A stretch of 34,590 nt of DNA from Maccoyibacter sp900556645 (lineage in GTDB: Bacteria > Bacillota > Clostridia > Lachnospirales > Lachnospiraceae): positions 1-34,590 of the forward strand of contig CATWDJ010000022.1 of the NCBI GenBank assembly GCA_958349535.1, in the 5' to 3' direction. The notes beneath the pieces are model-generated. The model had not been told where the DNA came from, made no database searches, and saw only the letters and a program-made list of their open reading frames with translations. Positions 24,631 to 31,311 of the stretch are shown one piece after another. Positions within the stretch are counted from its first letter, which is position 1; each line of letters begins with the position of its first letter. Position numbers and translations under genes: made by a program.

Positions 24631-24646
24631 CTTACTATGCTCCTTT
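24624..24646 (+). terminator. Terminator of the ribbon-helix-helix gene
   Basis: AGCATAG/CTATGCT with a four-base loop (24624-24630 and 24635-24641), then CCTTTAT. It overlaps the stop codon. Short stem and poor T run, so moderate support. Confidence 0.5.
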
Positions 24647-24693
24647 ATCATATCGAAATCTTTTCTTTCTGTGGTATGCTCCCGGCATACAAT

Positions 24694-25794
24694 TTATAAA
24701 AATATCATTTCTAAAATTTCTGCTATTAAAACGGCAAATATCATCAAAACAAAATAAGATATTACATACAAAATAATTCTCAATATCCGATTTTGGACTT
24801 TTGTTATCTTTATCCAGTCCCCTACCCCTCTATAATTGCAAGCCAAAGCAATAAATGCTATCTGTGAGAGCCACGCCAATGTCCGCTCTATATAAAGTTC
24901 GGGGCCCACTATAGATTTCCCTTCACTCTGTATCGTCAAAGAAAAACAAAGATATGTTATCATCAGATATCCAAAAGTTGCACTGACCACTTTCCAAGGA
25001 GTTTTTGTCCGAAATCCCGGTGGCAACCAACTATTTTTCACATCATCCTTCGTCTCCTGTTCCTTTTCTGAATCCCTCATAGGATAGAATTTACGGATAT
25101 CTCTCTGCAATTCTTCTACCGATTGATACCTCTCTTTGGGATTGAGATAAGTACATTTTTTTATAATTTTCAAAGGACGTCCTTCTGCCATCCTTTCCAC
25201 AGGAAATTGTCCTGTCAACATATAATTGAACAAAATCCCCAACGCATAAATATCTGTTCGATTATCCGTTTGAAAATATCCATATTGTTCCGGTGCCGCA
25301 TATTCTGCCGTTCCCAACAGATTGGTATCTCTTCTTTTCCCGTCTTGATAAATTCTGGCTATGTCAAAATCTACAATTTTTACTTCGCCAACACAATCAA
25401 TCATAACATTCTCTGCTTTCAAGTCTCTACACACAATTGTTGGTTTTGCATGATGTAACACCTTTAGAGCTTCACAAAGCTGTAAAAGAATCCTGACTGC
25501 TTCATTTTCTTCTATACTCTGTTGCCGCAGAATTTCTTCCAAATTTCTCCCTTGGATATATTCTTCTACAATAATCAAACAATTTCCATCTAAAATATTT
25601 TCATATATATGCGGAATATAAGGTGTTGGATTTTGCATAATAAAGTCATAAATATATTTTAAACTTCCTTCCACTCTTTTTTCTACACATATTTGTCCAT
25701 ATATTTTATGTCGTTTTAAACGAATATTTTCCCGATTATTCAAAGTCCCCAAGTCCTCATATTGGGATAAACGATATTCTTCTTCAATGGTCAT
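24694..25794 (-). CDS. Membrane-anchored Ser/Thr protein kinase with altered motifs
   Basis: 366-residue Hanks-type kinase. The N-lobe has a weak glycine loop (DLGTLNNRENIRLKRHK) and the ATP-anchoring lysine as VEKRV (Lys39). The catalytic loop reads VCRDLKAENVM (Arg123-Asp124, Asn129), so HRD is CRD. The metal motif DFG is DFD (142-144). The TAEYAAPEQYG segment (162-172) is normal. Two C-terminal membrane segments (about 267-290 and 335-365) anchor the kinase; no PASTA repeats follow. Key catalytic residues are kept, so activity is likely despite the changed neighbours. It is divergent from an XRE regulator. Confidence 0.85.
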   Translation of the reverse strand: MTIEEEYRLSQYEDLGTLNNRENIRLKRHKIYGQICVEKRVEGSLKYIYDFIMQNPTPYIPHIYENILDGNCLIIVEEYIQGRNLEEILRQQSIEENEAVRILLQLCEALKVLHHAKPTIVCRDLKAENVMIDCVGEVKIVDFDIARIYQDGKRRDTNLLGTAEYAAPEQYGYFQTDNRTDIYALGILFNYMLTGQFPVERMAEGRPLKIIKKCTYLNPKERYQSVEELQRDIRKFYPMRDSEKEQETKDDVKNSWLPPGFRTKTPWKVVSATFGYLMITYLCFSLTIQSEGKSIVGPELYIERTLAWLSQIAFIALACNYRGVGDWIKITKVQNRILRIILYVISYFVLMIFAVLIAEILEMIFL

Positions 25795-25818
25795 TTGTAC
25801 TCCCGCCTTGCTTTTTCT

Positions 25819-25855
25819 TTGATAAAATTATAAAATACAATTATTATATCTGCAA
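25819..25855. promoter_or_regulatory. Overlapping divergent promoters of kinase and XRE regulator
   Basis: Plus strand: TTGATA (25819-25824), 17 bases, TATTAT (25842-25847). Minus strand: TTGCAG (25855-25850), 17 bases, TATAAT (25832-25827). The two face each other and overlap almost fully, so one bound protein or polymerase would affect both. The minus -35 is weak (3/6). Confidence 0.6.
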
Positions 25856-25873
25856 GAAAAAAGGGGAGCTATG

Positions 25874-26308
25874 ATGAATCAACAGCCTACTACAGAAGAA
25901 TTATTAAAAAGATTAAAGAATATTAAAACCGAATCTGCTCTGGATACTTATACTTTGGAAAATACTGACTATTCTCTGATTACTTCTTTTCCTGAATATC
26001 TGGAATCTTGTCGAAAATCAGCTGGCATCACTGCTGCACAGTTAATTGAATCTGCACAAATTCAACGAAATTACGGTTACCAAATTTTAAACGGAACAAA
26101 ACATCCCGGTCGCAATAAAGTAATCGCTTTATGTCTTGCCCTTCATTTGTCCTATGAAGAAGTTCAAAGAGCCCTTACTCTCGCAAAGGAGGGCAGCTTA
26201 TATCCGAAAAATTCCAGAGATTCCGTATTGATTTTTTGTATCAACAAGAAAATGTCCGTCATGGAGACAAATGAGTTATTAAATATTCGAGGTGAAGAAT
26301 TATTATAG
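25874..26308 (+). CDS. XRE-type helix-turn-helix regulator
   Basis: 144-residue regulator (145 if the ATG at 25871 is used; the second ATG is better spaced from GGGGAG). An N-terminal arm (residues 1-45) precedes a lambda-repressor-type HTH: EYLESCRKSAGITAAQLIESAQIQRNYGYQILNGTKHPGR, with the recognition helix around IQRNYGYQIL. A C-terminal helical part ends in ETNELLNIRGEELL. Proteins of this shape occur beside Ser/Thr kinases in Lachnospiraceae; here the pair is divergent with overlapping promoters. The function of the pair is unknown. Confidence 0.78.
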   Translation: MNQQPTTEELLKRLKNIKTESALDTYTLENTDYSLITSFPEYLESCRKSAGITAAQLIESAQIQRNYGYQILNGTKHPGRNKVIALCLALHLSYEEVQRALTLAKEGSLYPKNSRDSVLIFCINKKMSVMETNELLNIRGEELL

Positions 26309-26330
26309 CCTAAATCGGATATTTTTCCTA

Positions 26331-27662
26331 TTAATCCTTCTTTGACATAACACTCATATATGCCGGACGAATGATTTTGTCCGATGTAATCATTTCCTCT
26401 ATACGGTGGGCACTCCAGCCTACGATTCGTGCCACTCCAAAGATTGCGGTATACATTTCCATCGGGATTCCCAGCATTTCATAGACAAAACCACTATAGA
26501 AGTCCACATTTGGGCTGACTCCCTTTTGAATATGCCGCTTTTCTGCAATTAATTCCGGTGCAAGCTCTTCTATGGTATTGTACAACAACAAATCTTTTTC
26601 CCGATTCTTTTCTATTGCCAGCTTTTCTACATAGCCTTTAAAAACTCTTTCTCTTGGGTCGGACAGCGTATACACTGCATGCCCCATACCGTAAATCAAG
26701 CCTTTTCTGTCAAAGGTCTCTCCCTCTAATATTTTTGACAGATAATCTGCTATCTCTTCTTTATCCTCCACATCATGGATATGTTCCTTAATATCTTTCA
26801 TCATCTCCATAACCTTTATATTTGCTCCGCCATGCTTTGGTCCCTTCAAGGAGGACATGGCTGCGGCGATTGTGGAATAGGTATCGGCACCAGAGGAGGT
26901 CACTACTCTGGTGGTAAAGGTAGAATTATTACCGCCACCGTGCTCCATATGTAAAATCAGGGCTGTATCCAACACCTTCGCCTCCACCGGGGTAAATTTC
27001 TTATCCTGCCGCATCATCATCAACAGATTTTCTGCTGTGGAAAGGTTTGGGTCGGGATGATGGATAAACATACTTCCGTCTTTTTCATAATAGTTATACG
27101 CATTGTAGGCGTATACTGCTAATAACGGGAACTCACTGATTAACTGTATACATTGTCTCAGGGAACTGCTGACGCTGCTGTCTTTTGCATTCTTGTCATA
27201 AGAAGCCAGCGTCAGGATACTTCTTGTCATGGAATTCATAATATCTTCCGTAGGTGCCTTCATAATGACATCTCTGGTAAAGTTCGTAGGCAAGGTGCGG
27301 CACTGGCCAATCAACTGTGTAAATTCCTGCTGTTCTTTTTCTGATGGCAATTCTCCCATCAACAGTAGATAAGCTACTTTTTCAAAGCCCAACTCATTGT
27401 TTCCCAAACTATTGATTAACTTTTCCACCCGGTATCCCCGATACCACAGTTCTCCGTCACAAGGTACCTTTTTTCCGTTTACGTTCTTGGAAGAAATAAT
27501 CTTGGAAATATTGGTCAGTCCGGTCAGTACACCGTTTCCTTTTTCATCACGTAATCCCTGATTGACTCCGTATTCCTCATAAAGCCGTGGTGCAATACCA
27601 TCATTTATCCGGCAGACCGCTTCCTGTTTTTTTGCATACTCATTCGCTAAATTCATCTTCAT
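26331..27662 (-). CDS. Citrate synthase (citrate/2-methylcitrate synthase family)
   Basis: Condenses acetyl-CoA with oxaloacetate. The 443-residue protein has the catalytic residues of the family: His in HMEHGGGNNSTF, His in LKGPKHGGANIKV, the GMGHAVYTLSDPRERVFK segment and Asp in PNVDFYSGFVYEMLGIP. Start ATG at 27662 has GGAG seven bases upstream; an in-frame upstream start would add nine basic residues. It overlaps the upstream MarR gene by 23 bases. There is no aconitase or isocitrate dehydrogenase gene beside it, so its specific carbon role (glutamate synthesis versus 2-methylcitrate) is open. Confidence 0.87.
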   Translation of the reverse strand: MKMNLANEYAKKQEAVCRINDGIAPRLYEEYGVNQGLRDEKGNGVLTGLTNISKIISSKNVNGKKVPCDGELWYRGYRVEKLINSLGNNELGFEKVAYLLLMGELPSEKEQQEFTQLIGQCRTLPTNFTRDVIMKAPTEDIMNSMTRSILTLASYDKNAKDSSVSSSLRQCIQLISEFPLLAVYAYNAYNYYEKDGSMFIHHPDPNLSTAENLLMMMRQDKKFTPVEAKVLDTALILHMEHGGGNNSTFTTRVVTSSGADTYSTIAAAMSSLKGPKHGGANIKVMEMMKDIKEHIHDVEDKEEIADYLSKILEGETFDRKGLIYGMGHAVYTLSDPRERVFKGYVEKLAIEKNREKDLLLYNTIEELAPELIAEKRHIQKGVSPNVDFYSGFVYEMLGIPMEMYTAIFGVARIVGWSAHRIEEMITSDKIIRPAYMSVMSKKD

Positions 27663-28155
27663 TCTGCATCTCCGCCCCTTCCATTTCACTGCTCATAACT
27701 GTTTCTAACTGCTTCATTAACTGTAATAGCAAAACCAAATTTTCTTTTCCGTATTTCTCAATTACCCGTCCGTAATAATTTTTCAGAACAGCTTCCTGTT
27801 CATCAAAAAGCTTTTGCCCCATTTCTGTAATGGTCACATAGGTTCCCTCACTTCCGTTTCCATCATGGGACCATGACAAAAGTCCTCTGCCTCTTAAATT
27901 TCCCACCATTTTGGAGGTCTGTCTGATGGTAAGCTGCATTTTGTCTGCCAGCTCTTTTAGATAGGTTCTGCCCGAACAAATATCTGACGTCTTATTGTTT
28001 GTAGAAATATTGTGCAATGCAATATATTCCGACAGAGTCAGCTCCTTAAAAAGCTTTCGTATCTGATCCTTATTCATGATATATCTGCGATACATTAATT
28101 CATTGGACAATTTTGTGATATCATCCTTAACCGGAAATTCTCTTTTTTCCTGCAT
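27640..28155 (-). CDS. MarR-family regulator, second copy
   Basis: 171-residue winged-helix regulator. The core includes TLSEYIALHNIS, CSGRTYLKELADKMQLTIRQTSKMVGNLRGRGLLSW (recognition helix near TIRQTSKMVGNL) and the wing DGNGSEGTYVTITEMGQKL. The start is ATG at 28155, with GGGAG eight bases upstream; a GTG nine bases earlier is less likely. It overlaps the citrate synthase start, so it is its likely cotranscribed partner. Two operator-like sites lie directly upstream. Confidence 0.85.
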   Translation of the reverse strand: MQEKREFPVKDDITKLSNELMYRRYIMNKDQIRKLFKELTLSEYIALHNISTNNKTSDICSGRTYLKELADKMQLTIRQTSKMVGNLRGRGLLSWSHDGNGSEGTYVTITEMGQKLFDEQEAVLKNYYGRVIEKYGKENLVLLLQLMKQLETVMSSEMEGAEMQNEDEFSE

Positions 28156-28185
28156 ATGTTCCACTCCCTTTTCTTTATATTCATT

Positions 28186-28219
28186 CTATTTGTTTTTAAA
28201 CTGTTTGTTTTTAAACTAT
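28186..28219 (-). promoter_or_regulatory. Two MarR operator-like sites upstream of the second MarR gene
   Basis: ATAGTTTAAAAACAAACAG (28219-28201) and the neighbour ACAGTTTAAAAACAAATAG (28204-28186) repeat with a 15-base step. The first differs from the site upstream of the other MarR gene at only two of 19 positions. The site abuts the weak -10 (TAATAG, 28221-28216) whose -35 is TTGACC (28243-28238). Confidence 0.65.
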
Positions 28220-28239
28220 TATGGGTAAAAAAACCTTGG

Positions 28240-28698
28240 TCAATAGGCTGCTTTTTTCTCTGACTGGTTGATGATACGCTCCATATTCTTACCTATTTTG
28301 CCGGCAATCCGCTTAAACTCTTCCATCTCTTCTTTGGTAACTCCCTGAAAAAGTTCTCGATTCAACTCATTCCATTTGGTCGCTATCTTATCTACAACTT
28401 CTTTGGCTACTTCTGTTACACAATAATGTACATATCTGCGGTCAGAGGTATCCTGAACCGCTGTTAAATAATTTCGTTTACAGAGATTATCTACCGCCTG
28501 AGAAATATGCCCCTTATTTGCCTTTAAACGCTGGCATATATCTGCTGATGTATTATTTTCTCCCGCTTTTGACAGATAATATAAAATCTCTATCTCTATT
28601 CTCTTGAGTTCATAGTGCTCTCTTATTTCTGACAGCTCACATTCTCTCAACTTTTTAAATTGACTGCCCCGAAGTAAGCCCTCAATTCTCTCTTCCAA
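28240..28698 (-). CDS. MarR-family regulator, first copy
   Basis: 152-residue MarR protein with helices KRIEIEILYYLSKAG, ADICQRLKANKGHISQAVDNLCKRNYLTAV (recognition helix around NKGHISQAV) and wing DTSDRRYVHYCVT. It starts with TTG at 28698, supported by CAGGAG eight bases upstream. Its promoter overlaps an operator-like palindrome, which fits autorepression. The two MarR proteins differ clearly, so they are not a recent duplication. Ligand unknown. Confidence 0.85.
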   Translation of the reverse strand: MEERIEGLLRGSQFKKLRECELSEIREHYELKRIEIEILYYLSKAGENNTSADICQRLKANKGHISQAVDNLCKRNYLTAVQDTSDRRYVHYCVTEVAKEVVDKIATKWNELNRELFQGVTKEEMEEFKRIAGKIGKNMERIINQSEKKAAY

Positions 28699-28725
28699 AA
28701 TTTTACTCCTGTTCCTGCTGTTAAT

Positions 28726-28771
28726 CTGTTTAATTTTAAACTATTCTAGCACCAAATATTTTTATTGTCAA
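28726..28771 (-). promoter_or_regulatory. Promoter and operator of the first MarR gene
   Basis: TTGACA (28771-28766), 17 bases and TAGAAT (28748-28743) form a strong sigma-A promoter. The palindromic site ATAGTTTAAAATTAAACAG (28744-28726) starts inside the -10 box, so binding would block initiation. Confidence 0.75.
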
Positions 28772-28779
28772 ATATGACG

Positions 28780-29913
28780 TCACGCCTTGGTATCATAGTT
28801 ATCTAGAAAAGTGTGACGGACTCCCTCCGACTTATACGCCACCACGGTATCCAGATTTACATTTTCCACGCTCTTAAAAATATTTCCTTCCACAAAAGGA
28901 TTTGTTTTTTTCAGCTCTTTGATTAATTCTTTGATTTCTACCCGCTTGGATTGGTTTTCCTCATTATTGCAAGTGGTACAGGTATCCGTAAATTTACAGG
29001 CACACTGTATGAAATGCAATCCGTTATAGTCCCGCCATGCCTTAATGTCTTCTTCCCGAATAAGATAAAGGGGACGAATCAGTTCCATTCCCTCAAAATT
29101 GGTGCTATGAAGCTTCGGCATCATGGTCTGTATCTGTGCACCGTATAACATTCCCATGAGAATAGTTTCAATCACATCATCATAATGATGTCCCAATGCG
29201 ATTTTATTGCATCCCAATTCTTTGGCATAACTGTACAGATGTCCTCTTCTCATTCTGGCACATAAATAACAGGGGGATTTCTCTACATGATAGACGGATT
29301 CAAAAATATCCGACTCAAAGATTTGAATGGGAATATTCAGTTTCTTGGCATTTTCCTCGATGACTTTCCGGTTGGCGGCATTGTATCCCGGGTCCATCAC
29401 AAGAAATTTTACATCAAAAGAAAATTTACTATGCCGTTTCAACTCCTGAAAGAGTTTTGCCATAAGCATGGAATCTTTTCCTCCCGAAATACACACTGCT
29501 ATGGAATCCCCTTCTTTTACCAGCTGGTACTGGTTGATGGCTTTTGTAAATTTACTCCAGATTTTTTTATGAAATTTCTTTCTGATACTTTGCTCTACAT
29601 CCTCATTGATTTTTTGCTTCTGTTCTTCCTCCATATGATGACACAGCCATGCCAGATATCCTCCGGTCAGGCTGACTGCATCATAGCCCTTTTTGGCAAG
29701 ATTCTCTGCTATTTCCACACTGACTTTCCCTCTGTTGCAACAGATAACCAATTTCTTGGAAAAATCAATTTCCTGATTTTCCTCGATATTTTCGGCAGAT
29801 GCACAAACAGCCCCTGGAATAGCTCCATGAGATATCTCTGTTTTGCTTCGGATGTCTATGAGCTGATATTGGTTTTCGTTTAACTGCTGTAATTCTTTTA
29901 TTGTAATTTCCAT
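28780..29913 (-). CDS. Rhodanese-PP-loop ATPase fusion (TtcA-like sulfurtransferase)
   Basis: 377-residue fusion of two sulfur-handling domains. Residues 1-95 form a rhodanese domain with LIDIRSKTEISHGAIPGA and active loop CCNRGKVS (likely Cys59 carrying persulfide). Residues about 115-330 form a TtcA/TilS-like PP-loop ATPase with SGGKDS (143-148), CYLCARMRRG and GHHYDDVIET. A C-terminal Cys cluster (CACKFTDTCTTC) resembles an iron-sulfur or zinc site. TtcA thiolates cytosine-32 of tRNA; here the rhodanese could donate sulfur. cysK is directly upstream on the same strand, so sulfur from the pathway next door is a reasonable source. Only the fold assignment is firm. Confidence 0.83.
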   Translation of the reverse strand: MEITIKELQQLNENQYQLIDIRSKTEISHGAIPGAVCASAENIEENQEIDFSKKLVICCNRGKVSVEIAENLAKKGYDAVSLTGGYLAWLCHHMEEEQKQKINEDVEQSIRKKFHKKIWSKFTKAINQYQLVKEGDSIAVCISGGKDSMLMAKLFQELKRHSKFSFDVKFLVMDPGYNAANRKVIEENAKKLNIPIQIFESDIFESVYHVEKSPCYLCARMRRGHLYSYAKELGCNKIALGHHYDDVIETILMGMLYGAQIQTMMPKLHSTNFEGMELIRPLYLIREEDIKAWRDYNGLHFIQCACKFTDTCTTCNNEENQSKRVEIKELIKELKKTNPFVEGNIFKSVENVNLDTVVAYKSEGVRHTFLDNYDTKA

Positions 29914-29930
29914 TTTTAATCCCTAAATGT

Positions 29931-29977
29931 AAAAAACCAGAGATTTTACTAATATTCTTAACAAAACCTCTGGTTTT
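29931..29977 (-). terminator. Terminator of cysK
   Basis: AAAACCAGAG and CTCTGGTTTT (29933-29942 and 29968-29977) form a 10-bp stem with a 25-base loop. On the minus strand TTTTTT follows. It lies between cysK and the rhodanese fusion. Confidence 0.75.
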
Positions 29978-29993
29978 CCATTAGTCTCTTTCC

Positions 29994-30932
29994 TTAATCA
30001 TTGTTAAATAAAGGTGTGGACAAGTATCTGTCTCCGGAATCCGGAAGCAATGCTACGATGGTCTTTCCTTTATTCTCAGGACGGGCTGCCAAAATGCTTG
30101 CTGCTTTTAATACTGCACCGGAGGAGATTCCTACTAAAATTCCCTCACTGCCTGCAAAGGCTCTTCCTTCTGCAAATGCATCCTCATTTTCAATCGGAAT
30201 GATTTCATCATAAACCGTAGTGTTTAATACGTCCGGTACAAATCCGGCACCGATACCCTGAATCTTATGTGGTCCCGGTGTACCTTTAGAAAGTACTGGG
30301 CTTCCAGCCGGTTCCACTGCTACAATCTTTATGTTTGGATTTTTTTCTTTTAAATATTCACCTACACCGGTAATAGTTCCACCGGTACCTACACCGGCAA
30401 CAAAGATATCCACTTTTCCGTCTGTCTGCTCCCAGATTTCAGGACCTGTGGTTGCCCTATGTACTGCCGGATTGGCAGGATTTACAAACTGTCCCAAGAT
30501 AACTGCTCCCGGAATGGATTCTTTCAGTTCTTCTGCCTTGGCAATGGCACCCTTCATTCCTTTTGCACCTTCTGTAAGCACCAATTCCGCTCCATATGCT
30601 TTTAAGAGGTTTCTTCTCTCAACGCTCATGGTGTCCGGCAATGTAAGAATTGCTCTGTATCCCTTTGCCGCTGCAACTGCTGCAAGACCGATACCCGTAT
30701 TTCCACTTGTAGGCTCGATAATGGTTGCACCTTCCTTGAGAACCCCTTTCTTCTCCGCATCTTCAATCATTGCAAGGGCGATTCTGTCTTTTACGGAACC
30801 TGCCGGATTCAGATACTCCAGCTTTGCAAGGATGGTTGCATCTGTAACTCCTGCTTTCTTTGCGTACCCATTTAATTTTAATAATGGTGTTCCTCCGATT
30901 AACTCTAATGCACTTTCTTTGATTTGACTCAT
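29994..30932 (-). CDS. cysK: O-acetylserine sulfhydrylase (cysteine synthase A)
   Basis: Makes cysteine from O-acetylserine and sulfide. The 312-residue protein starts MSQIKESALELIGGTPLLKL, with the PLP lysine in SVKDRIALAM and the loops TSGNTGIGLA, GTGGTITGVGEYL and SGA near the C-terminus, as expected for CysK. The ATG at 30932 has GGAGGT six bases upstream, so it is preferred over the longer reading from 30947. Upstream lies a long leader with a Cys-rich peptide and a terminator (31024-31179); together with a perfect promoter it makes attenuation by cysteine supply the best-supported mode of control. Confidence 0.93.
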   Translation of the reverse strand: MSQIKESALELIGGTPLLKLNGYAKKAGVTDATILAKLEYLNPAGSVKDRIALAMIEDAEKKGVLKEGATIIEPTSGNTGIGLAAVAAAKGYRAILTLPDTMSVERRNLLKAYGAELVLTEGAKGMKGAIAKAEELKESIPGAVILGQFVNPANPAVHRATTGPEIWEQTDGKVDIFVAGVGTGGTITGVGEYLKEKNPNIKIVAVEPAGSPVLSKGTPGPHKIQGIGAGFVPDVLNTTVYDEIIPIENEDAFAEGRAFAGSEGILVGISSGAVLKAASILAARPENKGKTIVALLPDSGDRYLSTPLFNND

Positions 30933-31023
30933 AATGATTACCTCCATACTTTGTTTGATTTTTTGACGATAGTTTTAAATTGTTTTGCTTTATATAGGGA
31001 ATCCCACTGGAACCTCCTGTATA

Positions 31024-31058
31024 ATAAAAAAACAGATGTCATATACAAGACACCTGCT
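31024..31058 (-). terminator. Attenuator terminator in the cysK leader
   Basis: AGCAGGTGTC (31058-31049) pairs with GACATCTGTT (31040-31031), an 8-base loop apart, in ten pairs with two G-U. A seven-T run follows (31032-31026). It comes before the cysK coding region, so it would stop transcription early. Its 5' arm can instead pair with ACCTG at 31080-31076. Confidence 0.78.
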
Positions 31059-31074
31059 TATAAATAAGATAATT

Positions 31075-31179
31075 TCAGGTACACAATGCATATGAAAAAT
31101 AAACCGTATTTATACATACAGCCTGACAGCAACAACACATCATGGAGTTTTTCTGATAAAATACGTTTTGCTTTTTCAT
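31075..31179 (-). CDS. Cysteine-rich leader peptide of cysK
   Basis: 34-residue peptide with a start at ATG 31179 behind AAAGGAG (eight-base spacing). Four consecutive Cys codons TGT-TGT-TGC-TGT are residues 15-18; two more Cys are at 22 and 33. It has six cysteines in 34 residues and ends ALCT. It is too short for standard gene calls. It sits between a perfect sigma-A promoter and a terminator ahead of cysK. The mRNA can form competing pairs: TCAGG (31126-31122, next to the Cys run) with CCTGA (31079-31075), or ACCTG (31080-31076, at the stop codon) with CAGGT (31056-31052). This is the trp/his leader-peptide logic, with cysteine codons as sensor. Confidence 0.82.
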   Translation of the reverse strand: MKKQNVFYQKNSMMCCCCQAVCINTVYFSYALCT

Positions 31180-31240
31180 ATGATGGTCTCCTTTCTTTAT
31201 TTCCTACTTTTTCCGTAGGTTTTATATGTTATCTATTGGT

Positions 31241-31269
31241 ATTATATAATCTGATTTTATTTCTGTCAA
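31241..31269 (-). promoter_or_regulatory. Consensus sigma-A promoter of the cysK leader
   Basis: TTGACA (31269-31264), exactly 17 bases and TATAAT (31246-31241) on the minus strand: a perfect housekeeping promoter. Transcription would start about 60 bases upstream of the leader peptide ATG. The strong promoter makes a downstream attenuator the logical control point. Confidence 0.88.
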
Positions 31270-31311
31270 TATTTTATTTCATTTATTCTTATAGATTATT
31301 TCTTTTGCTGA

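Noticed and set aside
24469..25794. The ribbon-helix-helix gene and the kinase as a toxin-antitoxin pair.
   Set aside because: They are convergent, each with its own promoter and with a terminator between them; the kinase has membrane segments and no HipA features.
30331..30927. 198-codon plus-strand frame opposite cysK.
   Set aside because: Antisense shadow of a conserved enzyme; composition (Pro/Ala/Ser/Phe rich) reflects complement codon bias.
30990..31022. AGGAGG followed by GTG and a five-codon frame downstream of the cysK attenuator, which might be a second leader peptide.
   Set aside because: Five codons with no Cys and no following structure; the ribosome-binding match is likely chance.
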